Positions 12,901-22,700 of a stretch of DNA of 64,000 nucleotides are shown piece after piece. The translations under genes were made by a program, and so were the position numbers. Source of the DNA: Antedon mediterranea (taxonomy: Eukaryota > Echinodermata > Crinoidea > Comatulida > Antedonidae); assembly GCF_964355755.1 (NCBI RefSeq), contig NC_092671.1, forward strand, positions 6,893,001 to 6,957,000. The letters are read 5' to 3'. The stretch's first letter is position 1. Every line of letters begins with the position of its first letter. The notes beneath the pieces were generated by a model. The model had not been told where the DNA came from. It did not search any database and worked only from the letters and a program-made list of their open reading frames with translations.

Positions 12901-12939
12901 TATTAAACACAAGAGTACTAATAACTCTGATAAGAACAT
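949..12939 (-). CDS. ADAM10: ADAM10/Kuzbanian-like membrane metalloprotease
   Basis: Zinc metalloprotease that sheds ectodomains of membrane proteins such as Notch at the cell surface (family knowledge). Exons, all minus: 12876-12939, 10550-10682, 9393-9511, 6090-6358, 5648-5736, 5158-5281, 4185-4508, 3428-3608, 2677-2938, 1808-2243, 949-1200. They join in frame to 750 aa; human ADAM10 is 748. Order: signal peptide (1-20); prodomain with a possible cysteine switch (C167); furin site RVRR (202-205); catalytic domain with [12 protein letters not shown], its zinc ligands H365, H369 and H375 and catalytic E366 split over an exon junction; Met-turn in NYLMYA; disintegrin and cysteine-rich region starting [15 protein letters not shown]; conserved FRGYCDVF; one membrane helix (about 670-691); basic tail of about 58 aa. 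The start was chosen because it opens the signal peptide. Intron 9 is U12-type AT-AC. The family call is firm. Confidence 0.93.
1635..1788. mobile_element. MITE family A, copy 1
   Basis: Imperfect copy of a short inverted-repeat element with ends AAGCTCTGTCTACACTATC and their reverse complement. The left end has lost several bases. It carries the family core words GATGTGCCCATATATGG and ATATCACTACCATATTTGG in decayed form. It lies in the last intron of the ADAM10-like gene, about 20 bp downstream of the donor at 1807. Confidence 0.8.
2244..2676 (-). other. U12-type AT-AC intron of the ADAM10-like gene
   Basis: On the minus strand the intron opens with ATATCCTTTT, the exact AT-AC minor-spliceosome 5' splice site, and ends in AC. 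CCTTGAC, close to the U12 branch consensus, lies about 11 nt before that AC. No AG exists near the downstream exon, and the nearest AG acceptor (about 2294) would bring an in-frame TGA. With AT-AC splicing the protein reads from the cysteine of QQSTC into [11 protein letters not shown] without a break and matches the family's cysteine spacing. Confidence 0.88.
2987..3136. mobile_element. MITE family A, copy 2
   Basis: Both terminal inverted repeats are recognisable, with TTAA-like flanks. The core contains two tandem ATATCACTACCATATTTGG units. It sits in an intron of the ADAM10-like gene, 49 bp from exon 9. Confidence 0.88.
3309..3365. mobile_element. MITE family A, right-end fragment
   Basis: Only the right half is present: the GACATCATCACATTTTTTGT stretch followed by the terminal repeat GTGTAGACAGAGCTTA. 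It lies in the same intron as copy 2. Confidence 0.7.
3619..3850. repeat. Degenerate tandem repeat, unit near AATCAATAACCAATCAATAC
   Basis: About ten imperfect copies of a 20-24 bp unit containing AATCAATAACCAAT. The array fills the 3' end of the ADAM10-like intron 7 and stops only about 10 bp from the acceptor AG at 3609-3610 (minus strand). The branch site of that intron is therefore probably inside a repeat unit. Confidence 0.9.
4533..4704. mobile_element. MITE family A, copy 3
   Basis: Left end AAGCTCTGTCTACACTAT is intact; the right end reads TAGTGTAGACAGAACTT. It lies in an ADAM10-like intron, 24 bp upstream of exon 7. Confidence 0.87.
5434..5605 (+). mobile_element. tRNA-derived SINE, copy 1
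   Basis: Contains a pol III B box, GGTTCAAGCCC (5488-5498), preceded by an A-box-like TGGTTTGGTGG. A tail holding CAGCCTAAATATATA follows. The same head (CTACCAATCCAAGGGTCCTG) recurs at 35.4 kb and, more diverged, at 54.3 kb. It is not a functional tRNA: no cloverleaf or anticodon arm is evident. Confidence 0.75.
5936..6074. mobile_element. MITE family A, copy 4
   Basis: Near-complete copy with TA on both sides (TA-AAGCTC and GAGCTT-TA). Its right end lies 15 bp from exon 4 (low boundary 6090) of the ADAM10-like gene, just inside the intron after the donor. Confidence 0.9.
6408..6702. repeat. Tandem ATGGGA-rich repeat and first copy of a local duplication
   Basis: Runs of GCAATGAATTATGGGA repeat several times. 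The part from 6508 to 6702, continued at 7848-7893 beyond an inserted element, is almost identical to 8457-8695. Confidence 0.85.
6703..7843. mobile_element. Non-autonomous DNA transposon with TTAA target duplication
   Basis: The element opens with AATGGACCTGAAATGGA and closes with TCCATTTCAGGTCCATT, its reverse complement. TTAA sits on each side (6699-6702 and 7844-7847). The second copy of the surrounding duplication has a single TTAA at 8641-8644 and no insert, which defines the boundaries exactly. It is 1141 bp long, carries no convincing transposase, and lies in an ADAM10-like intron. TTAA targeting suggests the piggyBac or Kolobok groups (inference). Confidence 0.9.
7902..8454. mobile_element. 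Short inverted-repeat element B
   Basis: The left end GATGTATTGTCCCTT matches the right end AAGGGACAATACATC in inverse orientation. It lies between the two copies of the local duplication. Right halves of related copies occur near 28.48-28.65 kb and 41.60-41.74 kb, each ending close to ACAATACATCTTTAAA. Confidence 0.75.
8457..8695. repeat. Second copy of the local duplication (empty site)
   Basis: Matches 6508-6702 joined to 7848-7893 with few differences. It preserves the site as it was before the TTAA element inserted. Confidence 0.88.
10183..10408. mobile_element. MITE family A, copy 5, with an extra right end
   Basis: A full copy runs from 10183 to 10340. It is followed at once by a second right-terminal segment (CACACCGTTTTTTTGTCAAA, then GTTTGATAGTGTAGACAGAG) ending near 10408. 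Either a partial duplication or the remnant of a nested copy. Confidence 0.85.
10913..10994. repeat. Foldback with GGTACACCAC arms
   Basis: GGTACACCAC (10913-10922) is matched by GTGGTGTACC (10985-10994). The interior word TTCTGAAAAGAACTGT also occurs at 30.59 kb next to a Penelope-like fragment, so this is probably a small piece of the same family. Confidence 0.65.
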
Positions 12940-14512
12940 GATTTGTTTAGTTTCCAGGGGACTTTTTGTAGGGTTTATCAGCAGGCAGACTTTAGACCCC
13001 GTTGTATGTATGCCTGAATATGAATTTCCAATACAAATCGATGTGTCATCAAAGACACTGTATGCAACAACAACTGTTGCTCTTGTGTTTTTGTAAGTGC
13101 ACGCCCAGCATCTCAACTGAGGGCGCTATTATGCTTTCCTTTAAAATCAAAGGGAAAAGGGGGATGTGGGGCAGAGGGAGGCAATATATGTATCAAATTG
13201 ACAGTCAAACCACAAATTATATATTGAGCTATTTATTAAATATTGTTCAAAAACACTGTACACATATTATGGTACATAAGAGAAGCCAACGGCTGAAACA
13301 GTTCTGCCGTACCATACATTTCCTAAATGATTTTTAATTAAAATAAAAAGGTTAAGTTGCCTTAACAAAATAAAATTTAAAAAACATTGCTGATTATTCA
13401 AAATAAGTAGGAGTATTTAGAAACAAATCTCATTGTGGATACAAAATATAAGTCATCATAAATTTTAAAAAGATGCAATTGTTTTTCTTGTAAGAAATCA
13501 ATTTTTTTTACCTAAATCTCAGCATTAGTATTTTAATAGAAATGCAGATGATTAGCATTACAGTCAACTACTCCCTAACCAAACTCAAAGGTGTTGATTT
13601 CTTACTACAGCTTAAAATAGTAATTGATCAATGAGGGCCTGCTTATAGGCTATTTCTTACATTTAAACTTGTGAATGTGAAAATTAAACAACTTAAATAC
13701 TGTATATAGAATTAGTATTTACTTACAAAATATATTTGATTTATTGATTTGATATAAAAACATTTAATTAATTTTATGCTAAAAACTTAATTCTAAATGA
13801 AGGATTTTGTTAATGAGGAAGATCAAACAAAAAAATGAACACAAATTTAAATAAGCATCCATAACTAGACAGTGACTGGACTTCCTAACTTTGTATGGCC
13901 TGTACTATATGCAAACATGTTTAGTTGCTTAAGTTTCTGGTGTTGATATCAATTTTTGAACATTGTATATAATATTGATAAATAATTCTATGTAGTTAAG
14001 TTCTTCGTGGGCCCCAGACATCTCATGTTATGGTGAATCTGTTGCTTTTGGGGTCTCTGGACTTGATGTCGAATGATTATGAAATTAAATACTGTAATTA
14101 CTTGATCACACATGTTACATGTTCTAACACTTTATTAGTTAGTGAATAACACTACAGCATATCTACAGTCTATCAAAAACAATTTTTATAAGCACATTCA
14201 AAATAAAATAAATTTTTTGGGAAATTTGACAGTATCCCTCCAATAAAAGACTCTTGGCACATTTCAATTTAAAGATGTCAGCTTGGTTTTTGTTTTTAAT
14301 TGAAAATCGTAATTATTTTAAAGTGTGACAATTATTGCAATTTTTGGCACCTTTAAATAAGTATGTCACATTATGTTGGTTTAAATAATCACAATTATTT
14401 TACTGTAATTCTAATTATTCAGACATGTAAATTTAAAGTCTTCAATTGGAGGGTACTCATTGTGAGGTAGACCTCATATAATTGCATTATTAAAATATAT
14501 TGATATAAAATG
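12940..14512. other. Intergenic region with the ADAM10-like promoter
   Basis: Lies between the ADAM10-like start codon (minus) and the PDSS1 stop codon (minus). The first few hundred bases should hold the ADAM10-like promoter and 5' leader. The rest would be PDSS1 3' untranslated or intergenic sequence. I recognise no gene or clear repeat. Confidence 0.4.
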
Positions 14513-14738
14513 TTATTTTAATCGACTAATTACATATTTTGCTAGACTAATCAAGGCAGCTTGTTCTGGAGATGATTTTAATTGTTTTATTTGTCTTACA
14601 GCTTCATCACAGTGCCGTTGGGCTAGAAACCTTGTCTGCTCTATTCCATCACTCTGTAAAGAATAACATTTATTATATAAGTAATAACTTATATGGTTTA
14701 ATCTATAGTAACTTAATGGTTTGACCTATACCAGTAAT

Positions 14739-14776
<38 letters not shown>

Positions 14777-17700
14777 CATTTTTTTTTATTCATTTCAAAA
14801 AATACAACCATAATACCAGTAATTTGGCGTTCCATAAAAAATAACGTTTTTCTGGTGGCGGCTCAACTTGACGGCGGCTCAACTTGGCCTAATCCAAGGC
14901 TAGTAGTAGAGGCCCTAGGTAGGCCTAGTAGGCTAGGCTGGATAACTAGACTATAGCCGGCCTAGCTAGAGCCATAGTTAAGCCGGGTCCTAAATAAAAG
15001 TCTAGGGTCTACTACTACTACGCGGTTTACGGTTTTCAGTCGCATCTAGGTCTAGCTAGACCTAGCCTAATTTTATTTTGGTCGCGATAAAATCAACTTC
15101 CGGCATTTTGTATGGGGTGCTGGTCAACCCGTACGGGTCCTCCTGAATACCAAGACCGGTCAATCTAATTACCGAAAACAACGGAAAACAACCATAAATG
15201 ACCGAAAACAACTGAAAACAAACCGAAAACAAAATAAAAAAATCTAAATACCGAAAACAAATTTGTATAACATTTTTTTGTAAATGTCACCCTCTACTGA
15301 TGGGTGTTTCTAAAGCTAATAGACCATGCAGGAGAGAAGACCGCACGTGCAAAGCCAAGGAAGACCCTACGAAATTGTAGTGTGCACAAAACAACTAAAA
15401 ATCGTACAGACTTGATGATTACACCGTACATTTACTTATAAATAGAATCTATAAACGTGTTTAGTCTTTCGATTTAAAAAAAATTGGGTACAAGTTGGTA
15501 TGGTTACGGGTTGACCTGTATCCTTTTGTATGGCGGGCCACTAGGGCCTAGGCGGCATATCACTGTTTCGGCCACACACACAAGATTTCTATATCAGTAA
15601 TAACTTGGTATATACCAAACCATTGTGATTTTTACCATGCAGTTAATATGAAAATAATTTTCCCTTACCTTTTGGACAGCTGATCTAGCTTTTTCAACAT
15701 CACCCTTTTCTTTAAAACGTCTCATAATCATATCATCAAGTTCAGGAAACTACAAAAATAAATGGTCATTAATATTTAATCCAAGTAGAAGGAATATACC
15801 AAACATTTGTGCAGTTTTGTGTTTTCAATCACACATTTTTCAAGACAAAACATATTCTGACTGGATCTTGAACTTATTGTGCATGGGGTAGTTGTTGAGA
15901 TATGCTGTTTTGAATAGCAGGTCAAACCATCACTGAAACTTTTTACCATGTTAATGTGAAATCTCATAATAAAAATGTACAGTGTGGCTGTGTATCATTT
16001 ACCTTGTCAGCAGCAAACAGAACAGGTGCTGTTGCTAGGCCTAACTTTAAATCAGCTGTCGTTGGCTTCCCAAATGTCACACTGGAAGATTCAAAATCGA
16101 GGACGTCATCTATCAGCTGGAAAGCCATGCCTATATTACGTCCAAAGCTGTAGGCTACATCGCAAACTTCAGGAGGGTTATCCCCAAGAATAGCAGCCTA
16201 GAAATAATAATGATATTTTCATTTTTTTGTTAATGTTTTCCTTTTTCCCAATAGTAATTCCTCCATTGTATGTAGTAATTAAAATACATAGGTTTACTGC
16301 ATAGCATTGTTTATGTTATAAAACATAACAAGCAAAACATTTTTTTTCTAAATCAGACTACCTTTGTTGAGCATGCCCAATTTTAACAAATGATCTAATA
16401 TTTGTTTAAAAAAAACAAAAAGTTTCTGGTAGGATTTAAACCAAACTCAATCTAATACACGATCATAACAAATTTTATTCAAACATAATTTTACTGTAGG
16501 GCTGTATATAAATCATAAATAAACAAAGATTATTTATAGGAAAATGTTGAGAATAATACTCACTGCTTTGCAGCTGTTTGCTATTAAACTGGCCGTTTTC
16601 TTGTAAGTTTTTAAGAGGTAGTGATGAAAACGTTCATTCTTGTCTTCTTTAGAACCAAGTTGCATAAACTCACCTGCAAACAAAAATGCAGTGGAACCAG
16701 GGAGAAACATATTTGGAAACTTGCTATATTAAGCTAATTCAACTTTTTTAATGTAAGAAAAGAGGTGACTGAAAAATACTGTCTGTGAATAAGACTCATC
16801 TTACCTCGAACCAAGTCTTCAATGACTTGGCTTAGCACAACTATAACTTCTTCATTTCTAAGCCTAGCTAGTAGACCTGACGCTACCGATAGCACATAAT
16901 CCCCAGCCAAAATTGCTTTCTTCTCGCCCCAAATCTTACACACGGTAGGCTTGCTTCGTCTAGTAGGTGAGGCATCGATGACATCATCATGAATGAGACT
17001 GGCCGTGTGGATCATCTCAGTAATCATGGCTAGTCTGTATTGCGAGTCTAAAATTGTTTTCCTAAGATAAAATAATCATTTCAATATTATTCAATCAAGT
17101 ACAAAAACAATATAAATAAATGAGAAAGCTTATCTTTCAATATGCCCTCTATTGACATATACCATACAAGTTTTGAATAAGCCAATGAAAAGCTCTACAA
17201 ACAGTAGAACCAGGGAAGAAATTAGTGTGTAATTTCACTCTTCCCTGGTAGAACCCATCTTTTGTGACATCCGAATTCTATGGACACTTACTGAAGGTGT
17301 CCTTTACTAGTGGGTTCAAGTGTATTGTATCATTACCTATGACCCTGGTTACTCTGACTAGTATTGCATGCTTTTGACATGAGGATTACAAGCATAGGAC
17401 GAAAGGCCTTGCCCTCTCCATCAAAATGGTACCGTGATATTGTCCTCAATTCATCAACCGGGGTCTTCAATTCCTATAAAAAAGAAACAAAAGTAACATT
17501 TGTTTATTAACATTTTATGATTAAAGTCAACTCTCCCAATACCGGACTCGTTGAAAACCAGAAACTCTCCCAATACCAGACTTTTCTTGAAGTTCAAACA
17601 TAACAGTCCCAAATTCATTTTTACCATTAACAACACATTCAGAAAACCAAACTTTCCAGAAAATCAGACATATTTGGCCAGCCCAAAGGTGTCTGGTATT

Positions 17701-19359
17701 GGGAGAGTTGACTGTATTTAATAATAAAACAAATATCCAATAAAGAACAGTACATAAAAAAACATACTTATTTTTATCATTGATTTAATGTGCCAAGTGA
17801 CAACAGCTAAACATTATTTCCACATTGTATAATGGTCAGTACAGCAATATGTGACAACAATACACAGAAATTAATTGAAAACATATGGAGTAGGTAATTA
17901 ACAATGTATTGTTTATTTCAAACCTTTTGTATATGTGAACATAGCAGTGATAGGTCTTCTTTTGACAGTACATCTATTGTTTCATTAACTGATGGAGAGT
18001 TAATACTGGTACAATATCCTCTAGAAACACAAATTTAAAAGCAAAATGTATACAATAATACATAATTTTATTAACAGTTTACTTTCAGTTATAATGAAAA
18101 TAATAATAAAATTAATGTGTTAACTTTATCTGTAAATAATATATATTAATTAATGTATAACTAATTATATTATTAATGTTCAATTTCAATTAAATTCAAT
18201 TTTAACACTACACAATTTTTCAATTTGTTTATATCTTATGTATTTTTATTGTTTTACTTTTACATGTTTGATGTACAGTATGGAGAGCCAACCAATCAAT
18301 AGTGCTTAGCACTCATGTTGTCGTTGTCTTGTATTATATGTTGATTTTTGTGCTTGAATCATGGAGCTAATAATTTTATAGCTCCATGCTTGAATATTGA
18401 ATAAAATAAAAATAGTGTTATGATTGTAATGACCCTAATAAAAATATTTTGTGTATATAGATCAATTTTTTTGGTGCTACACTACTAGTACTAATGAAAA
18501 AAAAAAAAATTCCAGATTGATCACATAAGAAACAATGATTTTTATTTAAAATAATATATTTAATATTTGAGAAAGAGGCTTAATAATATCATATGATAAT
18601 ATTAATAATGCTGGAAACCCCACACATAATCTTTAAAGTAAAATAAAAATTAGTTTACCTCAATTTTGTTCTTAGATTTCCTGAGTTTATTTGAGGTGTA
18701 GTATTTGAGGTTGAATGATTACATTTTGATAGAAATGGTTGTTGTTTCTGTTGAGAGAAATAAGATACCGTGAGTTTGAGTTTTAGTAGTATTTAAAAAT
18801 AATGGACGTTGGACCACTTTCAATCTAGTATAAGTTCAAAGTTTGTCCTCCAGTCTTACTCTTATCTTATTCTTAGTCTTACAAACATTATTAATATTAG
18901 GCTAGGCTAGGGCCGTATGTTTAGACTAATTTGATCATTCTTTCATATAAACCTACTTTAAAAAATTGATATCATGCAAGTGTAGGCCAATTCTTATTTT
19001 TATTATTTTGATATCTAGCCTATCTGTCAGTCGCTAGTTGTTCTGCAATTGTTTAAAATAAGTCCTAGGCCCGGACTAACTATTTACATATTTTATGTTC
19101 GCCTGAGAAACTCCCTTTCATGGGCGACAAAAATACCGGGTTGGAATAAGAAGAGAGCCTAACAATATTTAATTACCATATATAAAGTGTTACTTACCAG
19201 CTTATAACATGGTGTGCACTGCCGCAAACAATAAGAACAATGCGTGTTTACTAAATATTTAGGTACATTTGACTGTACTTTCGGAACTAATAAAACTGTC
19301 ATCAAATTACGAAAACCTCGTACTCTATTAGTTTTCCGTAACCACATGGAAGTCGCCAT
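14513..19359 (-). CDS. PDSS1: Decaprenyl/solanesyl diphosphate synthase subunit 1
   Basis: Trans-prenyltransferase subunit that makes the isoprenoid tail of ubiquinone in mitochondria, working with PDSS2 in animals (family knowledge). Exons, all minus: 19198-19359, 18659-18747, 17924-18020, 17337-17473, 16805-17061, 16564-16673, 16003-16197, 15669-15749, 14513-14653. They join to 422 aa; human PDSS1 is 415. Visible are FDGEGKAFRP, the first aspartate-rich motif HDDVID (D187, D188, D191), GEKKAILAGD, VIEDLVRGEFMQLGSKE, and the second aspartate-rich motif LIDDVLD (D314, D315, D318) followed by GKPTTADLKLGLAT. The basic N-terminus (MATSMWLRKTNRVRGFRN) suits a mitochondrial targeting peptide. That Met was chosen because it sits in AAAATGG; an in-frame ATG at 19431 would add 24 residues. 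All introns are GT-AG. The ninth exon ends as in vertebrates, with SDGIEQTRFLAQ near its start. Confidence 0.95.
14728..15601 (-). mobile_element. Poly(A)-tailed retroposed insert with target duplications
   Basis: A run of 35 T (14742-14776) marks a poly(A) tail of a minus-strand insertion in a PDSS1 intron. ATACCAGTAAT occurs at 14728-14738 and 14813-14823 and, with one change, as ATATCAGTAAT at 15591-15601. The outer pair extends to TAATAACTT, giving a 16-17 bp target duplication around about 850 bp. The middle copy suggests two successive insertions at one site. The source sequence is not recognised. Confidence 0.6.
15166..15262. repeat. Degenerate ACCGAAAACAA repeat
   Basis: Five or six imperfect copies of ACCGAAAACAA, alternating with ACTGAAAACAA, inside the retroposed insert. 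No coding potential. Confidence 0.7.
17211..17247. mobile_element. Tiny palindromic insert, CAGGGA type (37 bp)
   Basis: CAGGGAAGA pairs with TCTTCCCTG. The insert is flanked by the perfect 7-bp repeat GTAGAAC (17204-17210 and 17248-17254). It lies in a PDSS1 intron. Confidence 0.8.
17525..17713. mobile_element. Tigger/pogo-like MITE
   Basis: AGTCAACTCTCCCAATACC at the left is matched by GGTATTGGGAGAGTTGACT at the right, followed by TGTA. The CAGTCAACTC-type end and TA at the right border resemble pogo/Tigger elements. It is 189 bp, non-coding, and lies in a PDSS1 intron. Confidence 0.8.
18360..18388. mobile_element. Tiny palindromic insert, CATGGAG type (29 bp)
   Basis: CATGGAGCTA pairs with TAGCTCCATG. 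It is flanked by the perfect repeat CTTGAAT (18353-18359 and 18389-18395). In a PDSS1 intron. Confidence 0.82.
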
Positions 19360-19730
19360 TTTGAAGGAATTAGAAGAGATATTGCCAGAACAAATAAACA
19401 TGGGCAAACCACAAAATGAGTTAATTTTCACAAATTTATTATAACATATCTAAATTGTTTACGTTTATGTCAAAATTAATATTACTACCTACTGTATGTA
19501 TACATTTCATGGTTAAATTATACTTATACTTGTATATTATGTAATAATTCGAATAATTTCATTATATTTGTTACTAAACTTGAACATTTCCTGGCAAAAG
19601 TTGTTGTTATCGACTCACGACGACAGTTTCAGAAATTTATTTGGTCACACTGTGATTTACGGATCGAAGGAAGACAACATTTATATTACAGTTTGTTTCT
19701 AAAATCTGCTGAATTATTAATTTGAAAAAA
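19360..19730. promoter_or_regulatory. Bidirectional promoter region, PDSS1 and ANKMY2
   Basis: The 371 bp between the start codons of PDSS1 (minus) and ANKMY2 (plus) must contain the 5' leaders and core promoters of both. I see no TATA box at a convincing place, as is usual for housekeeping genes. CGACTCACGACGACAG near 19610-19627 is a small CpG-containing patch in an otherwise AT-rich interval. Confidence 0.65.
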
Positions 19731-22700
19731 ATGGCTGCACCTAAAGCTGGAGAACTATCTGAACATGAAAAACTTATTTTTAAGAATATCGAAACAGGTA
19801 AGTTTCAGCATTTTATCCGACAATAAGATGGATGTCATCATAAAATTGATTGAGAAGGCTGTGTGAGGTGAGTGCGTGTAGTGAGTTTTGTTGTGGAGGA
19901 GCACTAAAAAAGATTGCTGTTGGAATAACATCCTATAGGCCCACACATGGAAACGCATGTTTTGTGGTGTTACTAACAAATATGTAAACAAAGAAATCCG
20001 TGATGTTTTTGTTATTCTTCAGGTAATGTGAATATGGTTCGTACCTTGCTGTCTGAGTCTGATGTACGTATTGACTGTCTTGATGAGGTAAAGTAAAGTT
20101 CCTTTAATTTTTATACATTTGATTTTGTTTAAACAATTATTGTTTCAATGATTTCTACGTCAATAATGGAAATGTTTGCATAATTATGTAATTAATATTT
20201 TACATTATCCCATTACCTGAACATTTTAACTTGTATTATTTTTTTTCTGCATTGCTCTGTCAATGAATAAATGCTTTTTATGATTGTTGAAGTAAAGTAA
20301 TAATCTTTTTTTTTCTAGCATGGTATGACGCCTCTGCAACATAGCGCTTTTAAGGGCAACACTGAGCTGCTACAATTGCTCTTAGCCCACGGTGCCGATG
20401 TCAACAATAACAGACACGAAAATGCCTACACTGCACTTATGTTTGCTGCCATCTCAGGTTCGTTGGAAATAGATTTAATGCGAATATTCCCTGGTTTTAA
20501 AATACATCATACTTTATTCAATCAATTTGATTTATTGATTGAAACGGGAATCTATATTTATAAACTTACCTTTCTCATTTTAAATTTGGTGAATATAAAC
20601 AGGGAGGTAAATTCTGAGTAACCCAATAGACATTTCTTTCTTTTACTACGTTCAGTTCACAGTGTAGCAGCTTAATATAAAGCATAAAAGAAAAAATATG
20701 ACGAAAAATTATGAATTATTTATCACCATGATACTTAAAATAAATGTTGTTTCATGTGAATTGTTTTAGGCCACCAAGGTATTACGAAGTTATTGTTAGA
20801 ATCAGGAGCAAAGACCACATTAGTGAACTCTGTAGGCCGAACAGCCGCCCAGATGGCTGCCTTTGTTGGCCAGCATTCTTGTGTCAGTATCATCAACAAT
20901 TTCTTTTCACGAGAAAAACTTGAGTATTACACAAAAATTCATGGTAAGTTTTAAAAACGAAATGAAAATCTAGGTATTTTAAGTCACACAGGTTGTTTAT
21001 GGATCATGAAATAAAATAAATTTGCTGTTTTTTTATATAGGATTTGAAAAAGAGCCGAAACTACCCCCTCACTTGAGTGGATGTGTTTACAATCTTGTCC
21101 TCATCAACAATCTGAATCCAGTCAAGGTTAGTATCATATTTGATTTGACAAAAAGAGTCCACTATCTTAAAAAATCATTCTTATTTATTGCTTTTTAAAG
21201 CTCTGTCTACACTATCAAACTTTCAACAAAAACTCATATATGGACATGATGATGTCTTATCACTACTATATTTGGGCATATCACTACCATATTTGGGCAC
21301 ATCACACCCATATTTGGGCACATCACACTTTTTTGTCAAACTAGTTTGATAGTGTACACAGAGCTTTAGTCATGCTTTTGCAATTGATTTTATTGAATCG
21401 TGACATAAATTTATTATTCATTTTTGCATGTTATAATTATCTCATAAAATATACAAAGCTCTTTCTGAGGAACGCGTTGCTGATATTCGTTAGTTAATTA
21501 GTAAAAGTGGTTGCTAATGCAATAGAATTTAAAGAATTTAGATGTAGATTTTTATTATCATGACAGATTGGACAACCTTCCGATTATGTAATCCAGTTGT
21601 GTTAACCAATCATTGTAAGGCTACTAAAATTAATCAAAATTTGGTTTTGTCATTTCTGTAGTTTAATTATGTCTATTCATTACATTAGCATTCCTCGTTG
21701 TCAACAAATATGTTCGTTACCAAGGGAATCTTATGGTTGCTATGAGTAACGATACTGCCACATCTTTTAATCTTAGAATAAGTATTAGGGTGTATTAAAC
21801 TTAATAATATTCCTGTATGCTCTATACTCAGGTTTATGATAATGTTTAAGATGAATGTGCATCATCTTAAGGTCTGTCTACACTATCAAACTTTATGTGA
21901 CGAAAAAATGTGATGTGCCCATATTGTAATATAGTGACTTGTGATGAAGTACTGACTTGTAATGAAGACTCTTACTCGCTTAACTGTCGTAACACATATA
22001 TTGTTTATTCAGTATATGACTTCATCATTATGGACATGATGAAGTCATATCACTACCATATTTGGGCATATCACTATCATATTTGGCCATATCACACTTT
22101 TTTTTTTTCAAACTAGTTTGATAGTGTAGACAGAGCTTTAGATTTATCATCTCTGTTATTACAGTACAGTATGTCCCAAATCTCCTGCAGTATGGAAATC
22201 TCCAATCTCCCCCAACAAAATGACTTCTCATCTGAAGTTTCATCAGTGAAATTCCAATAAAAACAAATATGAAAAAATTCAAATACAGCTCACAATTTCT
22301 AAACAGAATTTTATTTCAAATTATAAGTGATCTTATTATATTAGGAATAGGAAGCAAAATAATTGGCGTAATATAAATGAAAACAGTAATTTCTCAGTTA
22401 AACAAAATCTACCATAATAGTTCTAGTAGTAAGTAATGATGTAGTAGCAAATCAAGCATTTCAGTCAATTTGAAGTCATAACATTATTCTGTACAATGCA
22501 TTATATACAATTATTATTCTTCAGCAATAAACATCAGTACAGAGTTTTTCCTTTGGACTTCTTCAAATTTCCAACTAAGTGTCCTGCTCACCGTAAATGA
22601 CCAAATCATCACTTTCATATTGATTAAATTTCTATCTAAAAATTCTAAAAGGCAATACTAAAAATAAACATAAACATTTTTTTTTCTCGCACAGATTTGT

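Noticed and set aside
12850..13116. An upstream start for the ADAM10-like protein, about 59 residues earlier
   Set aside because: The sequence before the signal peptide is cysteine-rich and unlike the family; the internal Met directly opens a hydrophobic signal sequence.
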